NCBI GenBank assembly: GCA_937988745.1
Contig: CALKAR010000174.1
Span: forward strand, 105,113 to 169,112
Origin: an uncultured Peptococcaceae bacterium
GTDB lineage: Bacteria > Bacillota > Limnochordia > Darwinibacteriales > Darwinibacteriaceae
Reading direction: 5' to 3'
DNA length: 64,000 nt
Shown here: positions 1 through 8,288 of the stretch, piece by piece
Position numbering within the stretch: the first letter of the stretch is position 1
Layout: each line of letters starts with the position of its first letter
Program-made: the position numbers and the translations under genes
Notes under the pieces: model-generated
Told to the model about the DNA's origin: nothing
The model's database searches: none
Seen by the model: the letters and a program-made list of their open reading frames with translations, nothing else

Positions 1-129
1 ATCACTGCCTGCCCCAGTACCATGGTGCAGCCGCTCGTGTGCCAGTCTAATCTCAGGCGCCAAGTTAGCAAGTTCTTGTTCGTTTACAAAATCTTGAACA
101 TAAGTATGGTCCAGTACAAGTCTATCCAC
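1..129 (-). CDS. pgi: Glucose-6-phosphate isomerase, N-terminal fragment cut by the window edge
   Basis: Only the first 43 codons are present; the gene continues past base 1. Glucose-6-phosphate isomerase interconverts glucose-6-phosphate and fructose-6-phosphate in the cytoplasm. The fragment starts at a GTG (127-129) with AGAAAGGAG 8 bases upstream (138-146). It reads VQDFVNEQELANLAPEI and ends in LHHGTGAGSD. A (K/G)TGAGSD stretch directly before the FLGWVDLP block is typical of Bacillus-type Pgi N-termini as I recall them. The presence of gnd and zwf in the same window fits. The identification rests on one short motif and the general N-terminal pattern, so it is probable rather than certain. 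Confidence 0.7.
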   Translation of the reverse strand, partial: MDRLVLDHTYVQDFVNEQELANLAPEIRLAHERLHHGTGAGSD

Positions 130-226
130 TATCTTAACTCCTTTCTGTCTAACCTCGCATTTAGGCTACGCCATAGATTACGACAATGTTTCTGGATTTA
201 CCTTCCCCCACTGCCAACCATTAGGT

Positions 227-232
227 TATAAT
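227..232 (+). promoter_or_regulatory. Probable -10 element of the mtnN promoter
   Basis: A perfect TATAAT lies 21 bases upstream of the mtnN start. The matching -35 region (around 203-208) is poor. The 130-253 gap also has to hold the promoter of the divergent pgi gene. Confidence 0.45.
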
Positions 233-253
233 AAAGGCGAATGAGGTGATTAT

Positions 254-961
254 ATGCAGTATACGGCCATTATCGGTGCGATGGATGAAGAAGTCACTGG
301 TTTAGTGGAAAAAATGGAAGACGTTAAAGAGATCAAGCCTGGCACGATGGATTTTCCACTCTACATAGGGAAGCTCAAGGGAAAGCCCGTGATCGCTGCG
401 CGCTGCGGAATCGGCAAAGTCAATGCTGCCCTCTGCACTCAGTATTTGATTGATCATTACCCTATTAGAGCTTTAATTAACAGCGGCGTTGCTGGTGCTA
501 TCAGTTCTGATGTAAAAATAGGTGATTTAGTAATATCCACCGCTGCACTGCACCACGATTTTGATGCGGTCTTCTTTGGGTATGCCAAGGGTGTCATCCC
601 ACGGATGCAGACCAGCAAGTTTACCGCTGATCCAAAACTGGTCGAAATAGCCTATGATCAGGGCCAAACTGTGTTGGGCGCCGAACGAGTCCATCAAGGA
701 CTAATTGTTTCTGGGGATGTCTTCGTGGCCGGAAGTGAACAAAAGCATAGAATCCTGCAAGACTTCCCTGAGGCAATGTGTGTAGAAATGGAAGGCAGTG
801 CAATTGCACATGCCGCGCTTTTAAACCAAGTACCCTTTGTAATCTTACGCGCCATGTCTGATCAGGCAGACGATACGGCTCCCGATGATTTCAATGCATA
901 TCTCGCGCAGGTTATCCCTGAACTCAACGCGGTAGTTGCCGCCATAGTCGCAGCCCTTTAG
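254..961 (+). CDS. mtnN: 5'-methylthioadenosine/S-adenosylhomocysteine nucleosidase
   Basis: Cleaves methylthioadenosine, S-adenosylhomocysteine and 5'-deoxyadenosine to adenine and the ribosyl product, recycling the by-products of methylation and polyamine synthesis. The 235-residue length matches the MtnN/Pfs family. Visible landmarks are IIGAMDEEV with the general-acid region at Glu13, SGVAGAI (about 78-83), the purine/ribose-binding VEMEGSA with Glu180, and SDQAD with catalytic Asp203. The ATG has GAGGTGAT upstream. The stop codon overlaps the stop of the convergent amidase gene by four bases, so the two transcripts are complementary at their 3' ends. Confidence 0.95.
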   Translation: MQYTAIIGAMDEEVTGLVEKMEDVKEIKPGTMDFPLYIGKLKGKPVIAARCGIGKVNAALCTQYLIDHYPIRALINSGVAGAISSDVKIGDLVISTAALHHDFDAVFFGYAKGVIPRMQTSKFTADPKLVEIAYDQGQTVLGAERVHQGLIVSGDVFVAGSEQKHRILQDFPEAMCVEMEGSAIAHAALLNQVPFVILRAMSDQADDTAPDDFNAYLAQVIPELNAVVAAIVAAL

Positions 962-1689
962 GTTTCGCTCTGTTCTATAGGCTGCTGCATGATGAACTTC
1001 AGGATAGCCGTACTGAGTGCCTCAGCCACGTTTTGCCGAAAACCTTCGTCGAGGAGCTTCTGAAGGTCTTCTTCATTGGTGATGAAGCCAATCTCTACTA
1101 GTATAACCGGAGGCCTAGCTTTCAAGAGAAAGAGGTTGTTGCGGGGTACTGGTGCTGAATGGTTCATTTCTTGAACTCGTTCTAGTTCGTCGAACGCAAT
1201 TTGAGCATAGAGCTTGTCGATATAGGAGTTTTGCATGTAGAACACGATGGCACCCCGCTCTGCCTTAGAGCGAGTCGCGTTAGTGTGAATGCTCATTCCA
1301 ACTTGGGCTTGGTTCATTAATGAGAACCTCCCCAAGAGATCGCGGCGGTGGCGGGTGCCTTCTTTGGCTATATGGCTTACATCGCGGTCTGTTTCGCGGG
1401 TCATCCCCACTCTTAATCCCGCATCTTTAAGGATGTCCCGCATCCTGAGAGCAATGTCAAGAGTGAACTCCTTCTCGTAGATGTCATCACGGCCGATGCC
1501 GCCTGGGTCTATTCCACCATGGCCTGGATCAAGCATAACGTCATACACTATTTTAGTAGGCAGGGCATTGAGTGTATAAATAGCTAGAGGAAATGAGCCG
1601 TATATGGCAAAGACGATCAAGAAGCAAAGCAAGATCAGAGCAGTCCACAAATAACGCCGGGTTATCACCAAGAAAAAAGGACGGGGCAT
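958..1689 (-). CDS. cwlD: N-acetylmuramoyl-L-alanine amidase, CwlD-like
   Basis: A zinc-dependent Amidase_3 enzyme that removes the peptide side chain from muramic acid. CwlD performs this step when muramic-delta-lactam is made in the spore cortex. One N-terminal membrane anchor (about residues 10-30) precedes the catalytic domain with DPGHGGIDPG (first zinc ligand), EKEFTLDIA (Glu ligand), SIHTNA (His ligand) and VEIGFITN (catalytic Glu). The short loop and NNLFLLKARPPVILVEIGF layout resemble CwlD rather than large autolysins. I chose the start at 1687-1689 because AGAGGAGGAG lies just upstream; a longer reading to 1731 has no such site. It suggests that the organism forms endospores. Confidence 0.85.
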   Translation of the reverse strand: MPRPFFLVITRRYLWTALILLCFLIVFAIYGSFPLAIYTLNALPTKIVYDVMLDPGHGGIDPGGIGRDDIYEKEFTLDIALRMRDILKDAGLRVGMTRETDRDVSHIAKEGTRHRRDLLGRFSLMNQAQVGMSIHTNATRSKAERGAIVFYMQNSYIDKLYAQIAFDELERVQEMNHSAPVPRNNLFLLKARPPVILVEIGFITNEEDLQKLLDEGFRQNVAEALSTAILKFIMQQPIEQSET

Positions 1690-1745
1690 AAACACTCCTC
1701 CTCTTGCGAAACATATCCCATGTATATTCACAGGGAGGGATTCAC

Positions 1746-2411
1746 ATGAAAGTAATAGGCCTCACACTGGCCGTTGTTCTTGCTCTTACAACCGGAGTCT
1801 CCGCCAAGTCTCCCCATTCCTTGATCCATGATGCCGCGCTGGTATTGCGCGAAGTGGCAGAGCAGCCGGATAACGCGCCCCTCAAACATCTCCTAAACAA
1901 CGCATACGGAGTTGCGATTTTCCCGGAAGTTCTCCGTGTCGGATTGGGCTTAGGAGGCAGATATGGTGAAGGTCTGCTTCTGCGAAGAGATCCAGCAACC
2001 AATTCGTGGTATGGTCCATACTTCATTGATATCAAGGGGCTTTCTTACGGATTCCAAGTAGGTATTCAGTCAACCAGTCTTGTTCTGGTCATTACAAACG
2101 AGCGGGGTCTGAATAATCTAAGAGATGGAACTGTCACGCTGGGAGGAAGTCTGTCTGTGGCGGCAGGACCGGTAGGACGCTCTGCAGAGGCAGCTACAGA
2201 CATTGAGCTGGAAGCGTCAATTTACAGTTATTCTATCAGTCGGGGAGTTTTTGCTGGTCTGTCGCTGGAAGGTGCAGTCATTAGCAATAATGCCGGAACT
2301 AACCGCGTTTATTGGCAGACGGAACTCACGCCTGAGGAAATTCTGGAAAGAGAAGTTGACACTCTAGAAGCAGTTTCTCTCGTGGAAGAAATCATGAGCG
2401 TTATGCAGTAA
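1746..2411 (+). CDS. Exported SYLF-domain (Ysc84-like) lipid-binding protein
   Basis: A 221-residue protein with a cleavable signal peptide (residues 1-19, ending VSA-KS), so it should act outside the membrane. The mature part is a SYLF domain: AIFPEVLRVGLGLGGRYGEG, the WYGPYFI...GLSYGFQVGIQS block and a glycine-rich YSISRGVFAGLSLEGAVI end. SYLF domains of Ysc84/SH3YL1 bind phosphoinositides in eukaryotes; the bacterial role is not established. The start is fixed by AGGGAGGGA just before the ATG. The gene is divergent from the amidase with only 56 bases between them and ends at a strong hairpin. Confidence 0.85.
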   Translation: MKVIGLTLAVVLALTTGVSAKSPHSLIHDAALVLREVAEQPDNAPLKHLLNNAYGVAIFPEVLRVGLGLGGRYGEGLLLRRDPATNSWYGPYFIDIKGLSYGFQVGIQSTSLVLVITNERGLNNLRDGTVTLGGSLSVAAGPVGRSAEAATDIELEASIYSYSISRGVFAGLSLEGAVISNNAGTNRVYWQTELTPEEILEREVDTLEAVSLVEEIMSVMQ

Positions 2412-2421
2412 GGATATGACA

Positions 2422-2446
2422 AAGGGGACCGAAATTCGGTCCCCTT
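2422..2446. terminator. Bidirectional rho-independent terminator
   Basis: A 12-bp inverted repeat, AAGGGGACCGAA and TTCGGTCCCCTT, with A/T-rich flanks, sits between the convergent SYLF gene and glnS and can serve both. Confidence 0.8.
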
Positions 2447-2451
2447 ATTCT

Positions 2452-4128
2452 TTATAGTTTTTTCTGGATTTTCGCCCAGCTGTCTCTAAGGGCCACGGTC
2501 CGGTTAAAGACTAACCGGTCTTCGGTTGTATCTGGGTCTACACAGAAGTAGCCTACACGCTCAAACTGGAAACGTTCCAATGGCTTGACCGACTTCATGC
2601 GGGGCTCAACACGAGCATCGGTGATGATTTCCAGAGAATTGGGATTGATATATTCCATGAAGTCACCTTCATCGGGATTCTCTTCCGTAAAGAGATGATC
2701 ATAGAGACGCACCTCAGCCGGAATAGAATGCTCAGCCGAAACCCAGTGTATTGTCCCTCTCACCTTGCGTCCATCTGGAGCAGAGCCACCCTTAGTTTCT
2801 GGGTCATAGGTACAGTGCACTTCAACGATGTTGCCCTCTTCATCCTTAATCACATCAGTGCAGGTGATGAAATAAGCAAACCGCAGGCGCACTTCGCGGC
2901 CCGGTGCTAGGCGGTAAAACTTCTTAGGAGGATCTTCCATAAAGTCATCCCGCTCGATGTAAATCTCCCTAGTGAAGGGAATCTGCCGTGTACCCATAGA
3001 TGGATCTTGTGGATGATTTGCTGCTTCCACATATTCCACCTGACCCTCGGGATAGTTGGTGATGACCACCTTTAGAGGTTTAAGAACGGCCATAGTACGT
3101 TCCGCTCTGGCATTCAGATCTTCACGCACGCAGTGTTCGAGAAGGGCATAGTCCACCAGGCTGTTAGCCTTTGCTACACCGATGCGATCGCAGAAATCGC
3201 GGATGGCCTCAGGAGTATAACCCCGACGGCGCAGGCCAGCGATGGTAGGCATGCGCGGATCATCCCATCCTCTTACGACTCCCTCGTCTACCAGTCTTCC
3301 TAGCTTGCGTTTGCTCATTACCGTATAACTCAGATTCAAACGGGCAAACTCAATCTGCTGCGGATGTGGTCCATCGAAAACTTCTTCCAGAATCCACTCG
3401 TATAGTGGACGGTTATTTTCAAATTCTAGAGTACAGATAGAGTGGGTAATCCCTTCTATGGCATCTGACAGACAGTGAGTAAAGTCGTACATTGGGTAAA
3501 TGCACCACTTATCGCCTGTGCGAGGATGACTAAGGTGGCGGATGCGGTACAGAGTTGGATCACGCATTACCACATTTGGCGAAGCCATGTCAATCTTAGC
3601 CCGCAGTACGTGCTCACCATCAGCAAACTCCCCATTGCGCATCCGTTCAAATAGTTCTAAGTTCTCCTCGATGGAACGATTGCGGTAAGGGCTCTCCCGG
3701 CCTGGTTCCGTCAAAGTTCCGCGATACTCCCGAATCTCTTCAGGACTGAGGCTGCACACATAAGCCTTACCCTTCTTGATCAGCTTGACAGCAAACTCAT
3801 AAAGCTGATCGAAATAGTCAGAAGCATAATAGAGGTGCTCTCCCCAGTCAAAACCGAGCCACTTCACATCTTCCATGATGCTTTCCATATACTTCTCGTA
3901 GTCGCGGGTGGGGTTCGTGTCGTCGAACCGCAGATGACAGCGGCCCTGATAATCCCGAGCCAACCCGAAGTTCAAGCAGATAGATTTTGCGTGGCCAATA
4001 TGCAGATAGCCATTGGGCTCTGGAGGAAAGCGCGTCACAATTTCTGTATGCTTACCAGATGCTAGATCTTCATCAATAATATTGCGAATGAAGTTGGAAG
4101 CTTCTGTATTAGCTGGTCTATCCATCAC
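2452..4128 (-). CDS. glnS: Glutaminyl-tRNA synthetase
   Basis: Charges tRNA-Gln with glutamine in the cytoplasm. It is class I: RFPPEPNGYLHIGHAKS contains the HIGH motif at 43-46, and MSKRK at 271-275 is the KMSKS equivalent. The two C-terminal anticodon-binding beta-barrels of GlnRS follow (about 340-558), and the 558-residue length is normal for the enzyme. The start is a GTG (4128) with GAGGAG upstream; the adjacent ATG (4125) is nearly as good. It is the last gene of the thrS-to-glnS run, 61 bases after gnd. Many Bacillota lack GlnRS and use GatCAB, so its presence is informative. Confidence 0.95.
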   Translation of the reverse strand: MMDRPANTEASNFIRNIIDEDLASGKHTEIVTRFPPEPNGYLHIGHAKSICLNFGLARDYQGRCHLRFDDTNPTRDYEKYMESIMEDVKWLGFDWGEHLYYASDYFDQLYEFAVKLIKKGKAYVCSLSPEEIREYRGTLTEPGRESPYRNRSIEENLELFERMRNGEFADGEHVLRAKIDMASPNVVMRDPTLYRIRHLSHPRTGDKWCIYPMYDFTHCLSDAIEGITHSICTLEFENNRPLYEWILEEVFDGPHPQQIEFARLNLSYTVMSKRKLGRLVDEGVVRGWDDPRMPTIAGLRRRGYTPEAIRDFCDRIGVAKANSLVDYALLEHCVREDLNARAERTMAVLKPLKVVITNYPEGQVEYVEAANHPQDPSMGTRQIPFTREIYIERDDFMEDPPKKFYRLAPGREVRLRFAYFITCTDVIKDEEGNIVEVHCTYDPETKGGSAPDGRKVRGTIHWVSAEHSIPAEVRLYDHLFTEENPDEGDFMEYINPNSLEIITDARVEPRMKSVKPLERFQFERVGYFCVDPDTTEDRLVFNRTVALRDSWAKIQKKL

Positions 4129-4189
4129 TGCATCAACTCCTCAAAACTCATCACTAGTTAGTTCTCGAATGGGCAGAAAAAACCTTTCT

Positions 4190-5638
4190 CTACCACTCCA
4201 CCGGAACGCTTTTTACCTTATCCCCAGGAGACTGCCATTCAGTATGAAAGGCACCTGGACGATCGATCCGCTGGTAAGTGTGGGCGCCGAAGTAATCACG
4301 CTGAGCCTGTACAAGATTGGTCCAAAGCTGACCAGTACGGAGACTGTCAAAATATGCTAGAGCTGAAGAAAAAGCCGGAACAGGGAGGCCAAACTCTACA
4401 GCTGTGCTGACAACAGTCCGCCACTGACCTTCGGCCTGCTCTACCGCCTCCTTGAAATATGGAGCAAACAGCAGATTTAAGAGCTCAGGGTTGTCATGAT
4501 AGGCTTCCTTGATATGGTGCAGGAATTGGGCCCGAATAATGCACCCACCCCGCCAAATCATAGCCAGTTCACCAAGCTTTAGATTCCAGCCGTACTCGTT
4601 CGACGCTTGGCGCATTATATCAAACCCCTGCGCATAAGCACATATCTTAGAAGCAAACAAAGCACTGCGAATCGCAGCGATGAACTCATCGCGGTCGACC
4701 TTTTTGGTGGGTTTCGTCGTGGTCAAGAACAGGCCCTGAGCAGCCTCCCGCTGCTCCTCAGCCCCTGATATAATGCGGGCCATAACTGCCTCTACAATCG
4801 TAGGAGCAGAGACACCCAAATCAAGGGCTTCTTGACTGGTCCACTTTCCAGTACCTTTCTGTCCGGCGGCATCCTTGACCAATTCGAGCAGAGGTTCGCC
4901 GGTGTCTTCATCGATCTTGCCCAGAATTTCAGCGGTAATTTCAATCAAATAACTCTCCAGTTCTCCCTCATTCCACTCTTTAAAGACTGCCTGCATTTCC
5001 TTATTGGTCAGCCCAAGGACATTTTTCATCAAGAAATAGGCTTCACCAATCAGCTGCATATCAGCATATTCAATACCGTTGTGGACGGTCTTTACAAAAT
5101 GGCCAGCTCCGTTCGGTCCAATCCACTGACAGCAGGGATCACCATCAACCTGAGCAGCGATAGTCTGCAGGATAGGTGCAATCTCAGGCCAAGCTTCACT
5201 GCTGCCTCCCGGCATGATGCTCGGCCCGTGGAGTGCTCCCTCTTCGCCTCCAGAAACGCCCGCTCCCACAAAGTGAATACCACGCTTGTTTGCAAACTCA
5301 ACACGGCGGATGGTATCACGGTAGTAAGAGTTGCCGCCGTCAATGACAATATCGCCTGGTTCCAATACATCTACAAGCTGTTGGAGGATGTTGTCTACCG
5401 GCTGACCAGCCTTAACCATCAACATGATCTTACGAGGTCTTTTTAGGGAAGCTGCTAATTCCTCTAAAGAATAAGCTCCCACCACCGGCAGGCCCTGTCC
5501 CCTTCCCTGGAGCAGCCTATCGATCTTTTCGGTCGTACGGTTATAAACAGCTACCGTAAAGCCTTTCCCGGCCATATTTAGAGCTAGATTTTCACCCATA
5601 ACAGCCAGCCCGATGAGGCCAATGTCAGCTTTACTCAT
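4190..5638 (-). CDS. gnd: 6-phosphogluconate dehydrogenase, decarboxylating
   Basis: Oxidises 6-phosphogluconate to ribulose-5-phosphate and CO2 in the oxidative pentose-phosphate pathway. Residues 1-175 form the Rossmann domain with GLAVMGENLALNMAGKG and VYNRT. The substrate motif GAGHFVKTVHNGIEY carries the catalytic Lys and His-Asn. The all-helical domain ends with GQLWTNLVQAQRDYFGAHTY and R-x-D-RPGAFHTEW. The 482-residue length is that of the full-length (non-truncated) family. Its ATG overlaps the stop of the upstream kinase gene as TAATG, so translation is likely coupled. Confidence 0.96.
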   Translation of the reverse strand: MSKADIGLIGLAVMGENLALNMAGKGFTVAVYNRTTEKIDRLLQGRGQGLPVVGAYSLEELAASLKRPRKIMLMVKAGQPVDNILQQLVDVLEPGDIVIDGGNSYYRDTIRRVEFANKRGIHFVGAGVSGGEEGALHGPSIMPGGSSEAWPEIAPILQTIAAQVDGDPCCQWIGPNGAGHFVKTVHNGIEYADMQLIGEAYFLMKNVLGLTNKEMQAVFKEWNEGELESYLIEITAEILGKIDEDTGEPLLELVKDAAGQKGTGKWTSQEALDLGVSAPTIVEAVMARIISGAEEQREAAQGLFLTTTKPTKKVDRDEFIAAIRSALFASKICAYAQGFDIMRQASNEYGWNLKLGELAMIWRGGCIIRAQFLHHIKEAYHDNPELLNLLFAPYFKEAVEQAEGQWRTVVSTAVEFGLPVPAFSSALAYFDSLRTGQLWTNLVQAQRDYFGAHTYQRIDRPGAFHTEWQSPGDKVKSVPVEW

Positions 5639-6579
5639 TACACATCCTCCTTGCTGGTAATAACTCTATCTATTAAAGGCTCCATAACTATTTGCCGATC
5701 ACAAAGCCACTTCAGCATCGCAATATTCTGCTCTGCTAAACGGTCTTGACCCATATCCAAGAAGTAGGCAGCAAACAGCACCTGAATCAAGTAAGTCATG
5801 TACATAAAGGCATAGCCCTCGGATCTGGTAAGGGGCTGAACTTCTATGTAACCTCGCAAGAGCTCCTGTACGAACATGTCCCACTCTTCCCGCGCCGGAC
5901 TCTGTGTAAAACAATCCGACAAGACTGCCGTCGAGCAGTAGCAGATATCAAAAATCCGCACGCCTGTCCTCACCATATCAAAATCCACCATACCTACTAC
6001 TTCATCATTTTCAAAGACAACATTGGCCGGATGGGCATCGCGATGGATGAGCTGCCTTGGAAGTCCCTCATAGAGAACAGCAAATTGAGAGAGCTTCTTA
6101 CCAATTTCCTCAAGACGGCCTGCCAGCTCGTTCCTAAGGCCGCGCCTTACAGAAGGCCATGCCCAAGAAGCAACCTCATTGTACACATTCTTGTCGGGAA
6201 ATTCTTCGGCATGTGGATACCGTGCTAAAGCACTGTGGAGGCGTGCCAAAAACCGTCCCAGATTCCGTGCTTTAGCTAGATCTGTAGGACAGACTTCTTC
6301 ACCCGAAGTTCCGGCAATATAGGGATACAGGACGAAAATTTGACCTTCTCTGCGAGCCCACGGTGCCTCGTCCTCACAGAGAAGGGGTGGAAAAACGGGC
6401 AGCCCCTGCTCACTAAGGAACTTCAGCAGATTGAACTCTGCCCAGACAGAAGAATGATCACTGCGGCGTTTCAACAGGTAGACCCTGGATCCTGCTTCTA
6501 CACGCCATGCCCGAGGTGCTATTTGATGCAGCTCGGCCTTGTCACTTTGAAGACCCCATTTTGCAAGGACTGCGTGCAT
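5638..6579 (-). CDS. CotS/aminoglycoside-phosphotransferase-like kinase
   Basis: A 313-residue protein-kinase-fold small-molecule kinase (APH family). LIHRDAHPANVVFE is the catalytic loop (HxDxxxxN) and VVGMVDFDMVRTG holds the metal-binding Asp. The N-lobe has AWRVEAGSRVYLLKRR with the ATP-binding Lys. Relatives include CotS-type spore-coat proteins, homoserine kinase type II and choline/aminoglycoside kinases; the substrate cannot be read from sequence. It lies 11 bases after the HAD phosphatase gene and is coupled to gnd by a TAATG overlap, which may hint at a sugar or sugar-acid substrate, but that is inference. Confidence 0.8.
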   Translation of the reverse strand: MHAVLAKWGLQSDKAELHQIAPRAWRVEAGSRVYLLKRRSDHSSVWAEFNLLKFLSEQGLPVFPPLLCEDEAPWARREGQIFVLYPYIAGTSGEEVCPTDLAKARNLGRFLARLHSALARYPHAEEFPDKNVYNEVASWAWPSVRRGLRNELAGRLEEIGKKLSQFAVLYEGLPRQLIHRDAHPANVVFENDEVVGMVDFDMVRTGVRIFDICYCSTAVLSDCFTQSPAREEWDMFVQELLRGYIEVQPLTRSEGYAFMYMTYLIQVLFAAYFLDMGQDRLAEQNIAMLKWLCDRQIVMEPLIDRVITSKEDV

Positions 6580-6590
6580 ACTTCAACCCC

Positions 6591-7559
6591 CTAATCCTCG
6601 AGATGACGAGGCGGTTTGCCCACTTTTGTTTGAAGTGCAGCTTCTCTTCTTTTCACTATGTTGCCCGCAATATCCTCCACGGCATGCATAATCCACATGT
6701 AAGTGTGGGTTTCTGGTTCGTAATTTGCTTCTCCAAAGGCCTGAACCCTGCCCTGACGCTGCAGCATCTCCGCCTGTTTGAACCCTTCATAAGATCCCTT
6801 TTGATAAACGGCAAACGTTCTGCCGCCATTTTGATTGATGAGCGAAAACACCGGAACGTCGCTGGGGCCATCGGCGATGTATATCATGTTCTGGAATGGA
6901 ATACGCCTATCTTCTTTAGGTATGTTACTGTTCACATCGATCTCTGGGAACTTATTCACACCTTTATTGATTTCAAAGATAGCCCTCGTCTTAGTCGTAT
7001 TGTCTAATACGTAAGAGATATCCTGTATAACCCTATCCTCTGTCTGCTGAGCGTGCTCGGCTTCGTTCAGAAAGCCGGGGCCAGGGAGGTATTCGACAAA
7101 CTCACAGCCCCAGACACCATCAACGTATTTTGCAATTGAACTCCCTAAAATCATCTGCCTTAAGCCAGTGCTGACCACATAATGTTCAACACGGATTTCA
7201 TGCTTCTGGTAGAGAGGATGACTCTGGATGCGTTCCTTTACATCTGAGAAAAACTCAGGCAAACCCGGGAAGAACTTAAGCTCACTACCTAATTGCCGTA
7301 AAAGAGCGTTATTCAAACCGGGAAATATCCCTGCCCTCACATAAGTCAAAATATGATTCAGATAGATGCTGTCTTCAGAAACCAGCTCGGCACCCCATTC
7401 CTTAAGGCATTTCGGAAGCGCACGTACTTCCCGCCAAAACTGATCCCCATCTACCCGGTAGTGTCTGAAAAGGGGTTCCTGCATGTATCCAGGAATGAGT
7501 GTCTTATCAAAATCCCAGATAACAGCAATTTCGGTCTGACGAAACACATCCGGTGTCAT
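6591..7559 (-). CDS. HAD-superfamily phosphatase, phosphoserine-phosphatase-like
   Basis: A 322-residue haloacid-dehalogenase-type hydrolase. Motif I is VIWDFDKTLIPG (nucleophile Asp and the +2 acid Asp), motif II is probably the YVVSTGLRQMI Ser/Thr, and motif IV is IYIADGPSDVPVF with the metal-binding Asp pair. A large helical cap lies between motifs I and II, as in PSP-type enzymes. The physiological substrate is unknown. I place the start at the ATG 7557-7559 because AAGGAGTG lies upstream; this site sits at the end of sfsA. The position between sfsA and the kinase suggests co-transcription. Confidence 0.8.
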   Translation of the reverse strand: MTPDVFRQTEIAVIWDFDKTLIPGYMQEPLFRHYRVDGDQFWREVRALPKCLKEWGAELVSEDSIYLNHILTYVRAGIFPGLNNALLRQLGSELKFFPGLPEFFSDVKERIQSHPLYQKHEIRVEHYVVSTGLRQMILGSSIAKYVDGVWGCEFVEYLPGPGFLNEAEHAQQTEDRVIQDISYVLDNTTKTRAIFEINKGVNKFPEIDVNSNIPKEDRRIPFQNMIYIADGPSDVPVFSLINQNGGRTFAVYQKGSYEGFKQAEMLQRQGRVQAFGEANYEPETHTYMWIMHAVEDIAGNIVKRREAALQTKVGKPPRHLED

Positions 7560-7563
7560 GCAA

Positions 7564-8286
7564 TCACTCCTTATGCACACGGACAGGCAGGGGTTGGGCT
7601 AGAGAGATCTCATCTAAGGTCACGTTACACGACCGCGTTAAGATTCGCACACCAGCCTCCTGAGCCTGAGCCAGCGCCTCAGAAAAAGCAGGGTCAATTT
7701 CCCAATCGGGGCTGAAAGACTTGGCATCTGATCGTTGAACAACAAACAATACAGCTGTTTCAAACTCTCCAGACTGCTGCAGCTCAGCTAGTTCTAAGAC
7801 ATGCCGTCTGCCGCGCGCTGTAACGGCGTCGGGAAAAAGCGCCACGTTGTCCTTAACCAGCGTTACACTCTTTACTTCGAGAAGAAGCTTCTTCCCGCTG
7901 GAGTTTTCAAGAAGAAAATCCCAGCGGGAGGAAGCATATGGATACTCTCTGCGGACAAAACGCCATAATTGCAGTTCATCCAGAGCATTTTCACGCAGCG
8001 CCCTTTCGACCAAGGTGTTGACCAAGCTTGACTGCAGCGATACAAGTTTTTCAGTTTCAGGATCCTGAGTCAAAATGGCGGACCACTGCGTGCGGCGCCG
8101 CGGGTTGTCGGTGTGCCGCAGCCAAACTGTGTTGCCTGGAATAAGCAGCTCCTTCAGCCGACCAGGATCAGCAAGATGAACTTCCACTGTATCCTTTTCC
8201 CCTTCCAAAACGCAGTTGAGGAGAAATCGATTAGGACGGCTGACGAAGCTGGATTTATGCAGTGGCCCGAACGATAGTTTTATCAT
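7564..8286 (-). CDS. sfsA: SfsA family protein (sugar fermentation stimulation / nuclease-like)
   Basis: A 240-residue protein of the SfsA family, reported in E. coli as a DNA-binding stimulator of maltose genes and related by fold to PD-(D/E)XK nucleases. Landmarks are RPNRFLLNCVLEGE, VHLADPGRLKELLIPGN and the nuclease-like core RWDFLLENSSGKKLLLEVKSVTLV, where Asp, Glu-x-Lys give the catalytic signature, followed by FPDAVTARGRRHV. Only two bases separate its start from the thrS stop, so it is co-translated with thrS. Its actual role in Gram-positives is not known to me. Confidence 0.9.
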   Translation of the reverse strand: MIKLSFGPLHKSSFVSRPNRFLLNCVLEGEKDTVEVHLADPGRLKELLIPGNTVWLRHTDNPRRRTQWSAILTQDPETEKLVSLQSSLVNTLVERALRENALDELQLWRFVRREYPYASSRWDFLLENSSGKKLLLEVKSVTLVKDNVALFPDAVTARGRRHVLELAELQQSGEFETAVLFVVQRSDAKSFSPDWEIDPAFSEALAQAQEAGVRILTRSCNVTLDEISLAQPLPVRVHKE

Positions 8287-8288
8287 TC

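Noticed and set aside
22..231. 69-codon plus-strand frame at the window start
   Set aside because: Antisense to the start of pgi and across its promoter; no support.
4832..5446. 204-codon plus-strand open frame
   Set aside because: It lies entirely antisense to gnd, has no ribosome binding site and its translation resembles no family; a by-product of gnd codon use.
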